Below, one piece after another: positions 39,415 through 44,425 of a DNA stretch of 64,000 nucleotides. The DNA lies in NCBI GenBank assembly GCA_037976565.1, contig CP137666.1, forward strand, positions 5,002,060-5,066,059. The letters are read 5' to 3'. The notes under the pieces are model-generated. The model did no database searches. It had not been told where the DNA came from and worked only from the letters and a program-made list of their open reading frames with translations. Source of the stretch: Mesocentrotus franciscanus. Lineage: Eukaryota > Echinodermata > Echinoidea > Camarodonta > Strongylocentrotidae. Made by a program: the position numbers and the translations under genes. Within the stretch, counting starts at the first letter, position 1, and the number at the start of each line of letters is the position of its first letter.

Positions 39415-40487
39415 GGAGAAAGGGAGAGAGATAGAGAGTGAGCAAAAATTTCATATACCGGTATATGATTTGAGGAATAGTAGAGATAAGCTTAGCTAGG
39501 GGAGAGAGAGAACAGCATGTATGTGTCAAGAAAGATACTAACATTTGAAAACTACTATTTTAGCTATATTTTAGGAAGGGGAAGTGATTGTGATGCAAAA
39601 TAATATTAATTTAAAATATATAACACTATTTTGTATTTTTCTCTAGTACCTGGAGTACATCAGATATTTGGAAGTAGTTCATAGTTTTAGGGTATAGTTG
39701 TCTCTTCCTGTAACCCAATATCTAAGAGACCACTTGTTGGTTGTGAAAAGATATTCATTCTCACGTCACTCAAAGAAAACTTGATATTTATTATCGTAAT
39801 GTTTGGATTTATTGGTTTCTTTCAGCTTCGCTTCCTCCTTGGGTGTATGCTATAGCTGCAGTTGTAGTCCTTCTCATAGTGATTGTAGCTGTAGTTCTCT
39901 GCTGTGCTAAGTAAGTATTTCCAACATGGCATAATGATATCCATATTCTCTGTTCTTATTTTTGTCATGTTGACTACAGTTCTATTTTGTTTGATATGCA
40001 CTTATCAGAAACCTCATCCTGTGGTATATTGACACCACTGTTAACTAGTTAATGCTCATGTAGCACATTTTACAATTGTAAATTGCTTTAATCCTTTACT
40101 GTTGCAAGTGAATTATTCAAAGATTTTGTTAATGTTTAAACAACATCTGCATATTAATGTATATGTTCGTCATCCGACACTCACCAACTTATTTTGTTTG
40201 TTTCAAACATTGGACTACTTTGCTGCCTAATTTTTGTAGGGGGGGGTATAATGAGAAGATAATATATCTACATTGGAGATGTATTAGGTGATAATGTCAA
40301 TTCAGATTATTATTATTAGAAGTAATTCTGAGCCATTAAGAATCAACAGAAAGTCTGACTTTGTATTTACTGTTGTTGCAGGTGTGCACCTAAGAAGAGA
40401 GAGGAGGAGAAAAAGCCTGAACCAGACTACTCCATGTACTGGGACGAGACCGTCCAGAAGAAATACACTGGAGAGATCGAATTATGA
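2133..40487 (+). CDS. THSD7A: THSD7A/B-like thrombospondin type-1 domain membrane protein (23 exons, 5' end missing)
   Basis: Type I membrane glycoprotein of the THSD7 family; vertebrate THSD7A acts at endothelial and podocyte surfaces in cell migration and matrix adhesion. Joining 23 exons with GT-AG borders and matching phases gives 1276 residues plus stop. About 17 thrombospondin type-1 repeats alternate between a W-x-x-W-x-x-C type (WGPWSEC, WSPWSNC, WTEWSEC) and a Y/F-x-W type (YTWNSTEWSPC), with CxxPCPxxC-like boundaries between them, which is the THSD7 arrangement. A Cys-rich module (exon 20), a low-complexity linker (21), one transmembrane helix (22) and a 35-residue tail (23) follow. 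Repeat order and exon content match human THSD7A from its middle ectodomain to the C terminus; human THSD7A is about 1650 residues, so the signal peptide and first repeats should lie left of base 1. WxxW motifs suggest C-mannosylation. It could be the single invertebrate counterpart of both THSD7A and THSD7B. Confidence 0.92.
2608..2862 (+). pseudogene. THSD7A: Decayed donor-side echoes of THSD7 exon 1
   Basis: Three stretches downstream of exon 1 resemble its last ~35 bases: one near 2612-2650 ending gatgatactggtaagaa, one near 2750-2785, and one near 2834-2860 sharing TTCTGCACCCATGT exactly with the exon. Similarity is partial, so this is a reading by eye. Confidence 0.5.
2677..2738. repeat. 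Short hairpin repeat, AGCCAGAAGGGCATTAA family, copy 1
   Basis: Starts gagcccagaagggtattaac and ends with the near-complement of gaagggtatt; about 60 bp, palindromic overall. Other copies: 6050-6103, 8929-8990, 38119-38180, 59845-59905. Confidence 0.65.
3592..3642. repeat. (TC)n(CA)n microsatellite
   Basis: About 14 TC units followed directly by about 12 CA units; pyrimidine-rich sequence continues to about 3850. Confidence 0.95.
6050..6103. repeat. Short hairpin repeat, copy 2
   Basis: ccagaagggcattaaatctg at the left, gctaatgccctttt at the right. Abuts foldback element A. Confidence 0.65.
6117..6278. mobile_element. Foldback element A
   Basis: Arms of about 45-50 bp are inverted copies: agtattaatgactgcttt at the left and its complement (aaagcagtcattaatact) at the right, then gaaatagttgttttta with its complement. 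The centre is itself a hairpin (gctattgccc and gggcaatagc). No coding capacity; a non-autonomous foldback or MITE. Confidence 0.8.
6492..6702. mobile_element. Foldback element B, related ends to A
   Basis: Ends resemble element A (gactgct, agctgtttttattatacgc, and complements at 6664-6702). The core differs: a GC-rich inverted repeat (gttgaatcccct, ggcgcgcc) at 6573-6645 and a cctaga triplet at 6541-6557. Same family, different cargo. Confidence 0.75.
7210..7374 (+). CDS. THSD7A: THSD7 exon 2: TSP1 repeat
   Basis: Acceptor ttctacag, donor gtaagaga; phase 1 in and out. Encodes the end of one repeat (DLCDPEDRLGTITDCHVPC) and the start of the next (CRVGPWTSWGPC), with a WxxW C-mannosylation-type motif. 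Confidence 0.9.
8929..8990. repeat. Short hairpin repeat, copy 3
   Basis: Left arm gagagccagagggtattaac; the right arm is degenerate (gtgctcttatc). Confidence 0.5.
11338..11606. repeat. Tandem-duplicated GA microsatellite block
   Basis: A block reading gcaagtatgg ... tggaggaatggagagaga occurs at about 11340-11392 and again at about 11441-11498, each ending in a GA run; a third GA run follows at 11572-11606. The microsatellite was copied together with its left flank. Confidence 0.75.
14604..15055. repeat. Long polypurine tract, GA/GACA
   Basis: About 450 bp, nearly all purine on the + strand apart from scattered C in gacagacaga units; long GA runs at 14747-14763 and 15016-15037. Open frames through it on either strand (poly Arg-Glu or Ser-Leu) are artefacts. 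Mirror-symmetric purine tracts can form triplex DNA. Confidence 0.85.
17186..17230. repeat. (GT)n microsatellite
   Basis: Imperfect GT run interrupted by gtgc, tttg and tggg variants. Confidence 0.9.
18491..18741. mobile_element. Inverted-repeat element with CGTTGGCCCA motifs
   Basis: Left end gataacaatacgacgttggg and right end cccaatgtcgtattgctatc are near-perfect inverted repeats. The interior carries several copies of cacgttggcccc and cgttggcacgacttt in tandem. No coding capacity; a MITE-like element. Confidence 0.75.
18812..19017 (+). CDS. THSD7A: THSD7 exon 3: TSP1 repeat
   Basis: Acceptor tttctag, donor gtatgaag; phase 1 in, phase 0 out. Encodes NGRKCPHLTEHAPCNVQPC and CGEGVMTRNIYCINS, the C-terminal halves of two consecutive repeats. 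It follows the longest intron of the gene in the window (11.4 kb). Confidence 0.92.
19511..19540. repeat. Dispersed CCCATTGCCTATAGG repeat, copy 1
   Basis: cccataggcaatgggttaac shared with 50781-50820 and, more loosely, 60451-60490; 35121-35160 is in the opposite orientation. Self-complementary around the CCCATTGCCTA word. Confidence 0.65.
19572..19776 (+). CDS. THSD7A: THSD7 exon 4: TSP1 repeat
   Basis: Acceptor ccatgcag, donor gtaagtat; phase 0 in, phase 1 out. Encodes CEAPCSSDCVLGKWGPWSEC, then SQSCESETG and a basic strand ending AQPGPG. Aligns with the human CPKDC/WSTWSSC repeat. Confidence 0.93.
20053..20290 (+). CDS. THSD7A: THSD7 exon 5: TSP1 repeat
   Basis: Acceptor tatacag, donor gtagatca; phase 1 in, phase 2 out. 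Encodes FGWLTTEWGEC and CGMGTQTRNVSCSRV; NVS is an N-glycosylation sequon. The donor with the last ~17 exon bases is duplicated 119 bp downstream. Confidence 0.92.
20341..20377. repeat. Interstitial telomere-like TTAGGG words
   Basis: Degenerate run ending in tttagggttagggttagg. A second short run is at 24945-24970. Too short for a fusion relic. Confidence 0.7.
20390..20411 (+). pseudogene. THSD7A: Duplicate of THSD7 exon 5 end and donor
   Basis: attgcaccagataagaggta repeats the exon 5 end attgcaccagataaaaggta exactly 119 bp downstream with one change; flanking ccattagggg and ggttagg words are copied too. Splicing from the second donor would read through an immediate in-frame TAG. Confidence 0.8.
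20846..20961 (+). CDS. THSD7A: THSD7 exon 6: TSP1 repeat boundary
   Basis: Acceptor cttctgtag, donor gtaacata; phase 2 in, phase 1 out. Encodes CEVQCTLDCEVSEFGDWTPC and PTTCSS, matching the human LPCKKDC boundary. A long inverted-repeat element begins 70 bp downstream. Confidence 0.92.
21031..21810. mobile_element. MITE with long terminal inverted repeats, TTAA-flanked
   Basis: The left end ttaaagcccaagtccactcc is the exact complement of the right end ggagtggacttgggctttaa. Inverted similarity continues about 190-200 bp inward on each side (for example aaagtttgagcaaaatcgga and its complement; gccaatttg near 21195 and 21650). The middle (~400 bp) is AT-rich and non-coding. TTAA at both ends suggests a TTAA target duplication. 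Lies in THSD7 intron 6. Confidence 0.88.
21845..21970. repeat. Dispersed repeat with AAAGAYGTGACTCAGTTT word, copy 1
   Basis: ccaaaagacgtgactcagtt, followed by an agacagaaagctgac block and ctagaccaa. The same order recurs at about 50060-50165 (gaaagatgcgactcagtttt, agacagagggctgatgac, tagaccaactccca). Possibly a SINE or LINE tail. Confidence 0.55.
23803..23912 (+). pseudogene. THSD7A: Degenerate duplicate of THSD7 exon 7
   Basis: Begins after catcacctatag with atggatctctggctatgcaa, matching exon 7 (atggatcgctggctacgcaa) 186 bp downstream, and keeps AGAGAGAAGACGTTACATC. An internal deletion of about 17 bases shifts the frame; GGAGTGTCCCACCCTACT then resumes similarity. The intron flank was duplicated too. 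The reading frame happens to stay open into the real exon. Confidence 0.82.
23989..24219 (+). CDS. THSD7A: THSD7 exon 7: TSP1 repeat
   Basis: Acceptor atctatag, donor gtaaacta; phase 1 in and out. Encodes RRRYILQQPQNGGEECPTLL, then YTWLVGTWSECRL and EQCGDGLKTR. A degenerate copy of this exon and its acceptor lies 186 bp upstream. Confidence 0.92.
24220..26016 (+). other. THSD7 introns 7 and 8
   Basis: Intron 24220-24662: nothing notable. Intron 24858-26016: telomere-like words (24945-24970), a GC-rich patch (25075-25240), and a repeat-like block (25350-25560) with several gcgtttatca words in both orientations, probably an old element. Confidence 0.5.
24663..24857 (+). CDS. THSD7A: THSD7 exon 8: TSP1 repeat
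   Basis: Acceptor ttcttacag, donor gtaagtca; phase 1 in and out. Encodes CRIACADDCRMTDWSPWSNC, then HSQCTGSQIRRRRVH, which matches the human CQIPCQDDC repeat. Confidence 0.92.
26017..26280 (+). CDS. THSD7A: THSD7 exon 9: TSP1 repeat
   Basis: Acceptor tttatttag, donor gtaagtac; phase 1 in and out. Encodes RPCKCPSYRLVPKGKWSDC and ECGNGIKYRPLVCLDQDDRY. As in human THSD7A this repeat has the short GKWSDC form without a second upstream Trp. Confidence 0.92.
26281..27462 (+). other. THSD7 intron 9
   Basis: Mostly the MITE at 26363-27035. Near 27220-27285 there is a short tandem pattern of agtcca(c/a)aagac(t/c)gac units. Confidence 0.65.
26363..27035. mobile_element. MITE with Tc1/mariner-like ends, TA-flanked
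   Basis: The left end gcgtgtgagtcaaaaaaaag and the right end complement cagtgtgagtccaaaaaaag match, continuing through tttacacnnagaaaattg. Inverted similarity extends about 190 bp each side (atcatttttgtgtggtatgt; gttcacgcttggatgaacag and complement). A CA microsatellite (26634-26662) sits in the centre. TA precedes (26361-26362) and follows (27036-27037), as for Tc1/mariner insertion. No transposase. Confidence 0.88.
27463..27644 (+). CDS. THSD7A: THSD7 exon 10: TSP1 repeat
   Basis: Acceptor aaaacaaag, donor gtaagtta; phase 1 in, phase 0 out. Encodes CAIPCPVDCELSDWSDWRSC and PTTNGGRPCPV. The purine-rich acceptor is weak for a 3' splice site, but phase and homology support it. Confidence 0.9.
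27884..28032 (+). CDS. THSD7A: THSD7 exon 11: TSP1 repeat
   Basis: Acceptor aaatgtcag, donor gtaagttt; phase 0 in, phase 2 out. Encodes KAGDWESCTVS and CGYGVQRRGV. The 34-bp minisatellite begins 143 bp after its donor. Confidence 0.9.
28033..32338 (+). other. THSD7 intron 11
   Basis: Almost entirely the 34-bp minisatellite; the remaining 0.5 kb is AT-rich and unremarkable. Confidence 0.8.
28175..31983. repeat. 34-bp minisatellite, about 112 copies
   Basis: Unit: gagtttacatgttaattgtg followed by acaagcacattaat, exactly 34 bp, repeated for 3809 bp with almost no variation. The main variant is A or T in aagc(a/t)catta; T units cluster near the left end, around 30001-30360 and around 31050-31370. 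One unit (about 31903) has aaccacat. The T form makes the palindrome CTCATTAATGAG. There are no unique spacers, so it is not a CRISPR array. It lies in THSD7 intron 11. Confidence 0.98.
32339..32495 (+). CDS. THSD7A: THSD7 exon 12: TSP1 repeat
   Basis: Acceptor ctctacag, donor gtaaggac; phase 2 in, phase 0 out. Encodes CIEHCPGQCVVSGWTEWTTC. A 110-bp purine-rich tract follows the donor. Confidence 0.92.
32510..32622. repeat. Purine-rich tract after exon 12
   Basis: About 110 bp of A/G with very few pyrimidines, starting 15 bp after the donor. Open frames on the opposite strand (Phe/Ser/Leu-rich) are artefacts. Confidence 0.8.
33019..33300 (+). CDS. THSD7A: THSD7 exon 13: TSP1 repeat
   Basis: Acceptor cactatag, donor gtagggga; 94 whole codons, the largest exon here. 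Encodes CPHLIEREQC, FTYTWNSTEWSPC and CGEGVQDRLLQCLRSDG. Clearly GC-richer and with more C-ending codons than its neighbours. Confidence 0.93.
33967..34084 (+). CDS. THSD7A: THSD7 exon 14: TSP1 repeat
   Basis: Acceptor tgatgcag, donor gtaagaaa; phase 0 in, phase 1 out. Encodes CEVACPVDCRLTQWTEWSEC and SKTCGNDG, the most canonical repeat of the protein. Confidence 0.93.
34642..34787 (+). CDS. THSD7A: THSD7 exon 15: TSP1 repeat
   Basis: Acceptor ttaacacag, donor gtaagata; phase 1 in, phase 0 out. Encodes QKGRPCPATLTQDKPC and CYDWAITQWTEC, matching human CYRWQYGQWSPC. Confidence 0.92.
35121..35160. repeat. Dispersed CCCATTGCCTATAGG repeat, copy 2
   Basis: gttaacccgttgcctacagg then aacgggtggctcctgt; opposite orientation to the other three copies. 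Confidence 0.65.
35313..35468 (+). CDS. THSD7A: THSD7 exon 16: TSP1 repeat
   Basis: Acceptor tcacaacag, donor gtaaaaac; 52 whole codons. Encodes CGAGVRRRNVTCRQPNGMAV and a longer segment with NVTSHG; both NVT sequences are N-glycosylation sequons. Confidence 0.91.
36046..36148 (+). CDS. THSD7A: THSD7 exon 17: TSP1 repeat
   Basis: Acceptor tttgtag, donor gtaagtat; phase 0 in, phase 1 out. Encodes CEVPCPGECHHTSWSQWSVC and HRTCVQGRPI, matching human CSQPCPGDC. An upstream gtagac after CAAG could be an alternative donor, but the longer form keeps phase with exon 18. Confidence 0.9.
36638..36727 (+). CDS. THSD7A: THSD7 exon 18: TSP1 repeat strand
   Basis: Acceptor tttttgtag, donor gtaataac; phase 1 in and out. 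Encodes SEGIQVRSRATL and CPGDDWETRTC, matching human GGIQVRSRPVI. Confidence 0.91.
36891..37073 (+). mobile_element. Possible short LTR followed by a primer-binding site
   Basis: Starts tgttac and ends gaca (TG...CA), contains AATAAA at 37003, and is followed directly by the PBS-like sequence at 37074. Length 183 bp. Part of the left end (36887-36935) recurs inverted at about 37155-37206, so an inverted second fragment or a foldback structure is also possible. No gag or pol is present. Confidence 0.5.
37074..37091 (+). other. tRNA-Leu-type primer-binding site
   Basis: tggtggcagcggtgggat is 18 bases complementary to a tRNA-Leu 3' end including the post-transcriptional CCA, which nuclear tRNA genes do not encode. 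This favours a retroelement PBS over a tRNA gene fragment. The tRNA match is from memory of the family. Confidence 0.6.
37491..37586 (+). CDS. THSD7A: THSD7 exon 19: last TSP1-like repeat
   Basis: Acceptor ttgttctag, donor gtaactat; phase 1 in and out. Encodes CYLFEWFVGEWERD and VWCRRSDGLNVT, matching human VWCQRSDGINVT; ends in a sequon. Confidence 0.92.
38119..38180. repeat. Short hairpin repeat, copy 4
   Basis: agccagactggccttaac and gagttaatgcccttctggct are inverted arms, so this copy lies in the opposite orientation. Confidence 0.7.
38288..38411 (+). CDS. THSD7A: THSD7 exon 20: membrane-proximal Cys-rich module
   Basis: Acceptor ctttccag, donor gtaagtca; phase 1 in, phase 2 out. Encodes CNPECHIQSSYCTEDNKC then VCDAGYKAIY, an EGF-like six-Cys pattern equivalent to human CSETKTCHCEEGY. 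Confidence 0.92.
39000..39262 (+). CDS. THSD7A: THSD7 exon 21: extracellular linker
   Basis: Acceptor ctttatcag, donor gtatgtgt; phase 2 in, phase 1 out. About 87 residues rich in Ser, Pro, Gly, Thr and Asn (SLSPGPSSRPG, TTTPKSPQQ), with a run of five Asn from five AAT codons. Probably an extended, O-glycosylated stalk. Diverged in sequence from vertebrate THSD7A, as expected for a linker. Confidence 0.85.
39370..39409. repeat. (AG)n microsatellite
   Basis: About 20 uninterrupted AG units in THSD7 intron 21; GA-rich flank to about 39440. Confidence 0.95.
39826..39910 (+). CDS. THSD7A: THSD7 exon 22: transmembrane helix
   Basis: Acceptor tttcttttcag-like (ctttcag), donor gtaagtat; phase 1 in, phase 2 out. 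Encodes PPWVYAIAAVVVLLIVIV then AVVLCCAK, a single helix of about 23 residues preceded by W-V-Y as in human (TWVYGVAAGAF). Juxtamembrane Cys residues could be palmitoylated. Confidence 0.93.
40382..40487 (+). CDS. THSD7A: THSD7 exon 23: cytoplasmic tail and stop
   Basis: Acceptor ttgttgcag; completes the Lys codon and ends TGA at 40485-40487. The tail begins KCAPKKREEEKKPEPDYSMY and ends QKKYTGEIEL. The basic stop-transfer patch is conserved with vertebrates; the rest is not. The last residues (I-E-L) fit a class II PDZ-ligand pattern, which is inference. Confidence 0.92.
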
Positions 40488-42206
40488 CTAGATGTTAACA
40501 AACAGAATACAGAGATTGAGAAAGGCCAAGCCGCAGCGGTGGTCAACCGTCGTAGCGTGGCTGCATGCACAGCGACATCAACAGGCCCAACCAGGGAGAG
40601 GAGAGATGTAGACAAGGAGCTAGCCAGGAGGAGTGATGGGTTTGCACTGGGGAATCAGTCAACATATGTCAGCTATAGGTTTTCAAGAGATGGAACAGAG
40701 GTTGGATCGCAATGTTGATCGGGGAGAGGAGATTATTATGATAAAAACAAAAACTTTGACCAAACTTCTTCATGCTGCGTTGTTGATTTTCTTACTACAA
40801 AAAGACAAATGAAGACTGGAGGAGATCACTTGATTATCGTAGAGGCTTGAAAAGGAAGAAATGTTAACGTGAATGGCAGAGAAAGTATTGCCCTGTGTTT
40901 AACTTCTGTAAAAGAGGAAATGTCATGTGATAGTTATTGTTGTTTTAGTCATGATCCAAGATGTCATCTGGTTTCTCAGATAAAAAGGATGTACTTCCTA
41001 AGCCAAGGCAAGACTATTAATTAAAATCACTTCGGAGAGAGGACATCTGCCTGTAAACTAAGACATCCATTTTCAAAGAATGCAGTAAAATATACTTTAA
41101 CCTTATTTATTTGACCACGGTGTAACTTAGCATGCAAATATGTTCTCGTTTTGAGAACAAGCATATCCAACTTGCTGATCATTGACTAAAATACACAAGC
41201 TGACTGTGTACAGAGCATACATGGATGAACTCTGCATGCTACAATTACTCTTCCTGATGAAATTCTGTCACTATGAAAATGGAAGGGGAAAAATAGTCAG
41301 CAGGATTTGGATGTGTACAGTTTAACAGTGATTTAGTTGAGGCGAGCAGTTCATAGTCACAAGGTTGCTGAAATTACCTTCCATAGGATTTGTACAAGAT
41401 GCTTGGTCTGAGGACAAGACCAAGGCCAGTCAAATATGGCTTTGAGGCAAGACCAGACTACAAGACAGTTCACTAGTTCATCATGAAGAGCAGAGAAAGG
41501 TGCAATGAGGTTAAAATATGGAGAAAATCAGTAGTTGAGAAAAGAATCTGTCTGAGTGATGATATAGAGCGATGATATGATGGGAAGAGAAAGTGGTAAA
41601 TGATGATGATTTGTATATTTTAAGAGAAAGCTTCTATCCTTGTATTCTGTTTGTTCAACTCTGCTGGTCAAAGGACTTCTATGAAATAATGTGCTGAATT
41701 AAATATGTACAATGAAAATGTGGCTGTGTTGGATTCAGATGATGATTTTGATGAAATTAAGCAAGATTCTTTTGATATGTAGTAGTTATGAGGAGAGGAT
41801 AAGGAAAAAGTGTTATTTGTCAAAAATAGGACTAAGATATTAATATTTTACATTAGGTTATTACAGTTGGACTACAGTCAATTGTGAAAAATGAAATCAT
41901 CCTTTGTAAAGTTTATATAAAACCTTATTTATTGAGAAAGAGAAATATTAAGAAGGGAAACCAACTTTTTAGCCTTGCATTGAAAGAACATTATATTCCT
42001 TGGTGCTAAACGGAAGAAACCATTGTGTTGATCAAAGATTTGTTATGTAAAAGTAAAGAGAAAGGATAGAAAGATCGCATTTTGAAAAGAAATTGTTATG
42101 ATGGTGTGTAACAAGATAATCTATCCATTCAATAATTTAAAAAGAAGTTATGACAATACAAAGCCACTATATTAATTTCCAGTCAAACTTTAAGTCATAT
42201 TTCATC

Positions 42207-42234
42207 TTCATCTACACAAAGAAACTCACTCAAA
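42207..42234. other. 28-bp word shared with 48327-48354
   Basis: Contains ctacacaaagaaactcactc. Identical over 28 bp to the other site in the same genomic orientation; flanks are unrelated. Confidence 0.85.
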
Positions 42235-44057
42235 TGTGGCAATATCATTCATTGAGAAAATCTGTAGCAATACATGTACATTCGTAAATATCCTCAGATA
42301 TGTTTTTACAGAGAGAGCAGGCTAACTTGAAAGACAAGGAAAGGAAAAGTACAAACGAACATTCTGACATCGCAAGAATATTCTTTTATTCTATGCAATT
42401 TTCAGAAAAACAGTACGGAAGAAAATATGTGCTTTCAGTCTGATACGGCAGATATTTTTACTCTTACTTTTTGAACCATTTTTTCCACTTTTGCGCTGCT
42501 TAAAACATTGCAATGGTATAACCTTCCCCATACCCTAATATATTATCGCCATATGACACCTTGTTAATTGATAACAGTTAGTCTGTTTCTGTTAATACCT
42601 TCTCTCTAATTCAGTAATGTTCAGAAAACATGCAGATCAAAGCATTATTTCCTATATTGTATTGTTAATGAACAACAGAATGGTCATGCCATATTTTCTA
42701 CTTTCATTCAAATCTCAAATTTGTGTATCTGCAAAAGTTGCTTAAATAATGCCATAAAACAAATATGAAAAGCAAGATCTAGTGCTAAAATATGTGGGGT
42801 GCATTAATAGAATAGAATATTGATTGTACAAATTTTGTAAATTATCTTCATGTATATTATGAAGTGGATAGAATGTGCTGTTTTTATGGATTTCTTTACA
42901 TTGAACATGAAATGCAAAATGTGTGGTAACATCATAATTTCAATTAACATGTGATTGAAATTTAATCATAATCATTGTTAAATGAAAGAAGGAAGACTGT
43001 AAATATATAATCATACATGTACATGTACATCAAAGAAGGTGTCTTTCTTTTAAGTTGTTTGTTTATCTGGTCCATAATGAATATGATAGTATAAGTATTA
43101 AAATGCAAAGGGGTAAAAGCCTCACTTTATCAGAAGTAATTGTGATGGAGATGATTTGATTTCAGTGTGTCTAAAAATCAAAACACAAATTTGAAGAAAA
43201 AGAAAATATACTAGACTGTTTGATTTTCTGTAGATTTTCAGTTTTTTAATAAAAATTTCTCTGCTGAAAATAAGAAATTTGTGGATCCATATTGTTCAAT
43301 GTTGATGAACAGGTAATTGTTGCTGAATAATTACTTTAGCCAGCTATAATTGAGCTATTGATCAAATTTTATTGAATATGCTATTCAAGGAATTTCTTTT
43401 CAGCAATATCTATGGTTCTTTGACTGTACTGTAATGTGATAAAAAGAAGTATTTTTGTGACAAAACAAATGTATTTCCCTTTTCCACACATATTTATTCT
43501 ACCTATATACAATTGTAGCTTATCATGTATACCTGTTTATATTAGATAATACTTGTGTATTGTGAGTTCTTGTTATCATGAACATCTTTTATAAACAAAT
43601 ATATATCAATTCATGCATAAATTTGTATACATACATGTGTGATCATTCCCTCTACAAATATACCCATAGGCATGTGAAATTTGCTTTTCTTTCCAATGCA
43701 ATTTTAGATGAGAAACACTAGAGTCTGTTGTGCACATAATATAGATAAGAATTTGAGTGCTGTATTAAGCATCATCCCACCTCTATTTCCGTTCTCCCTT
43801 TACATCTACACTGACATATATATATTTCTTTTGTTTTTGTGTCAGATGTCTTGCCTTCTCTGTGTAAGTAATGTTAATCTGAATATAAATATTCATCCAT
43901 CATCTTTCAATGTCTCATGTAAGTATTGTAAATACTGTTTATTTTACTAAATTATTGAAAATGATAATCCCTGTCGTGGATGTGAAATCGCCAATGTATT
44001 TTCTATGAATATGATAAAAAAAAGGGTTTTTTTTTTCTTCCAGGTTTATGTTCTGAA

Positions 44058-44193
44058 AATAAAGGAAATTCTTCTTTTTGTTTGAGTGGTGTCAAGTTTT
44101 AATATGAAGATGTATGTAGTCTTTTAAATATGCGTGTCTATCTTTCTTTTCTTTTCAGAATAAAGAACAATCAAATTATCATAAATGAATAAA
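44058..44193 (+). terminator. Cluster of candidate poly(A) signals, + strand
   Basis: Three AATAAA hexamers within 136 bp (44058, 44159, 44188), the first with a GT-rich downstream element. Candidate cleavage region of the THSD7 mRNA. Confidence 0.4.
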
Positions 44194-44419
44194 AAAGAGT
44201 GAACCTAGCTTATTTTAAGTGATGTGTACATAAATGTAATCAGAGGGTGAATTATGCCATTATTGCACTATTCTCCCTCCTAAAATACAAAGAAATAAGA
44301 AAATAATTTTTTTTGAAAATTATAATTTGAATGGATAAGCATGAGGATCCTTTATAAACACAATTATAAAACTCAAACAAACATCAAACAATTTTCATTT
44401 GCATTTAACATCTGAAACA

Positions 44420-44425
44420 TTTATT
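44420..44425 (-). terminator. Candidate poly(A) signal, - strand (MYO1B)
   Basis: AATAAA read on the - strand, followed within about 30 bases by a GT-rich stretch (tgtttgatgtttgtttgag on that strand). Other - strand hexamers exist nearer the stop codon, so MYO1B may also end earlier. Confidence 0.3.

Larger units (their letters stand above)
36728..40381 (+). other. THSD7 introns 18-22
   Basis: Introns 36728-37490 (LTR-like fragment), 37587-38287 (hairpin repeat copy 4), 38412-38999 (nothing seen), 39263-39825 (GA microsatellite 39370-39409) and 39911-40381 (poly-G at 40240-40247), interleaved with exons 19-22. Confidence 0.55.
40488..44215 (+). other. THSD7A: Putative long 3' UTR of THSD7
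   Basis: Repeat-poor AT-rich sequence with no supported exon on either strand follows the stop codon. AATAAA hexamers occur at 43248, 44058, 44159 and 44188; the one at 44058 is followed by a T/GT-rich stretch (ttctttttgtttgagtggtg) typical of a cleavage region. The extent is inferred from absence of other features and from these signals; a shorter UTR is equally possible. Confidence 0.4.
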
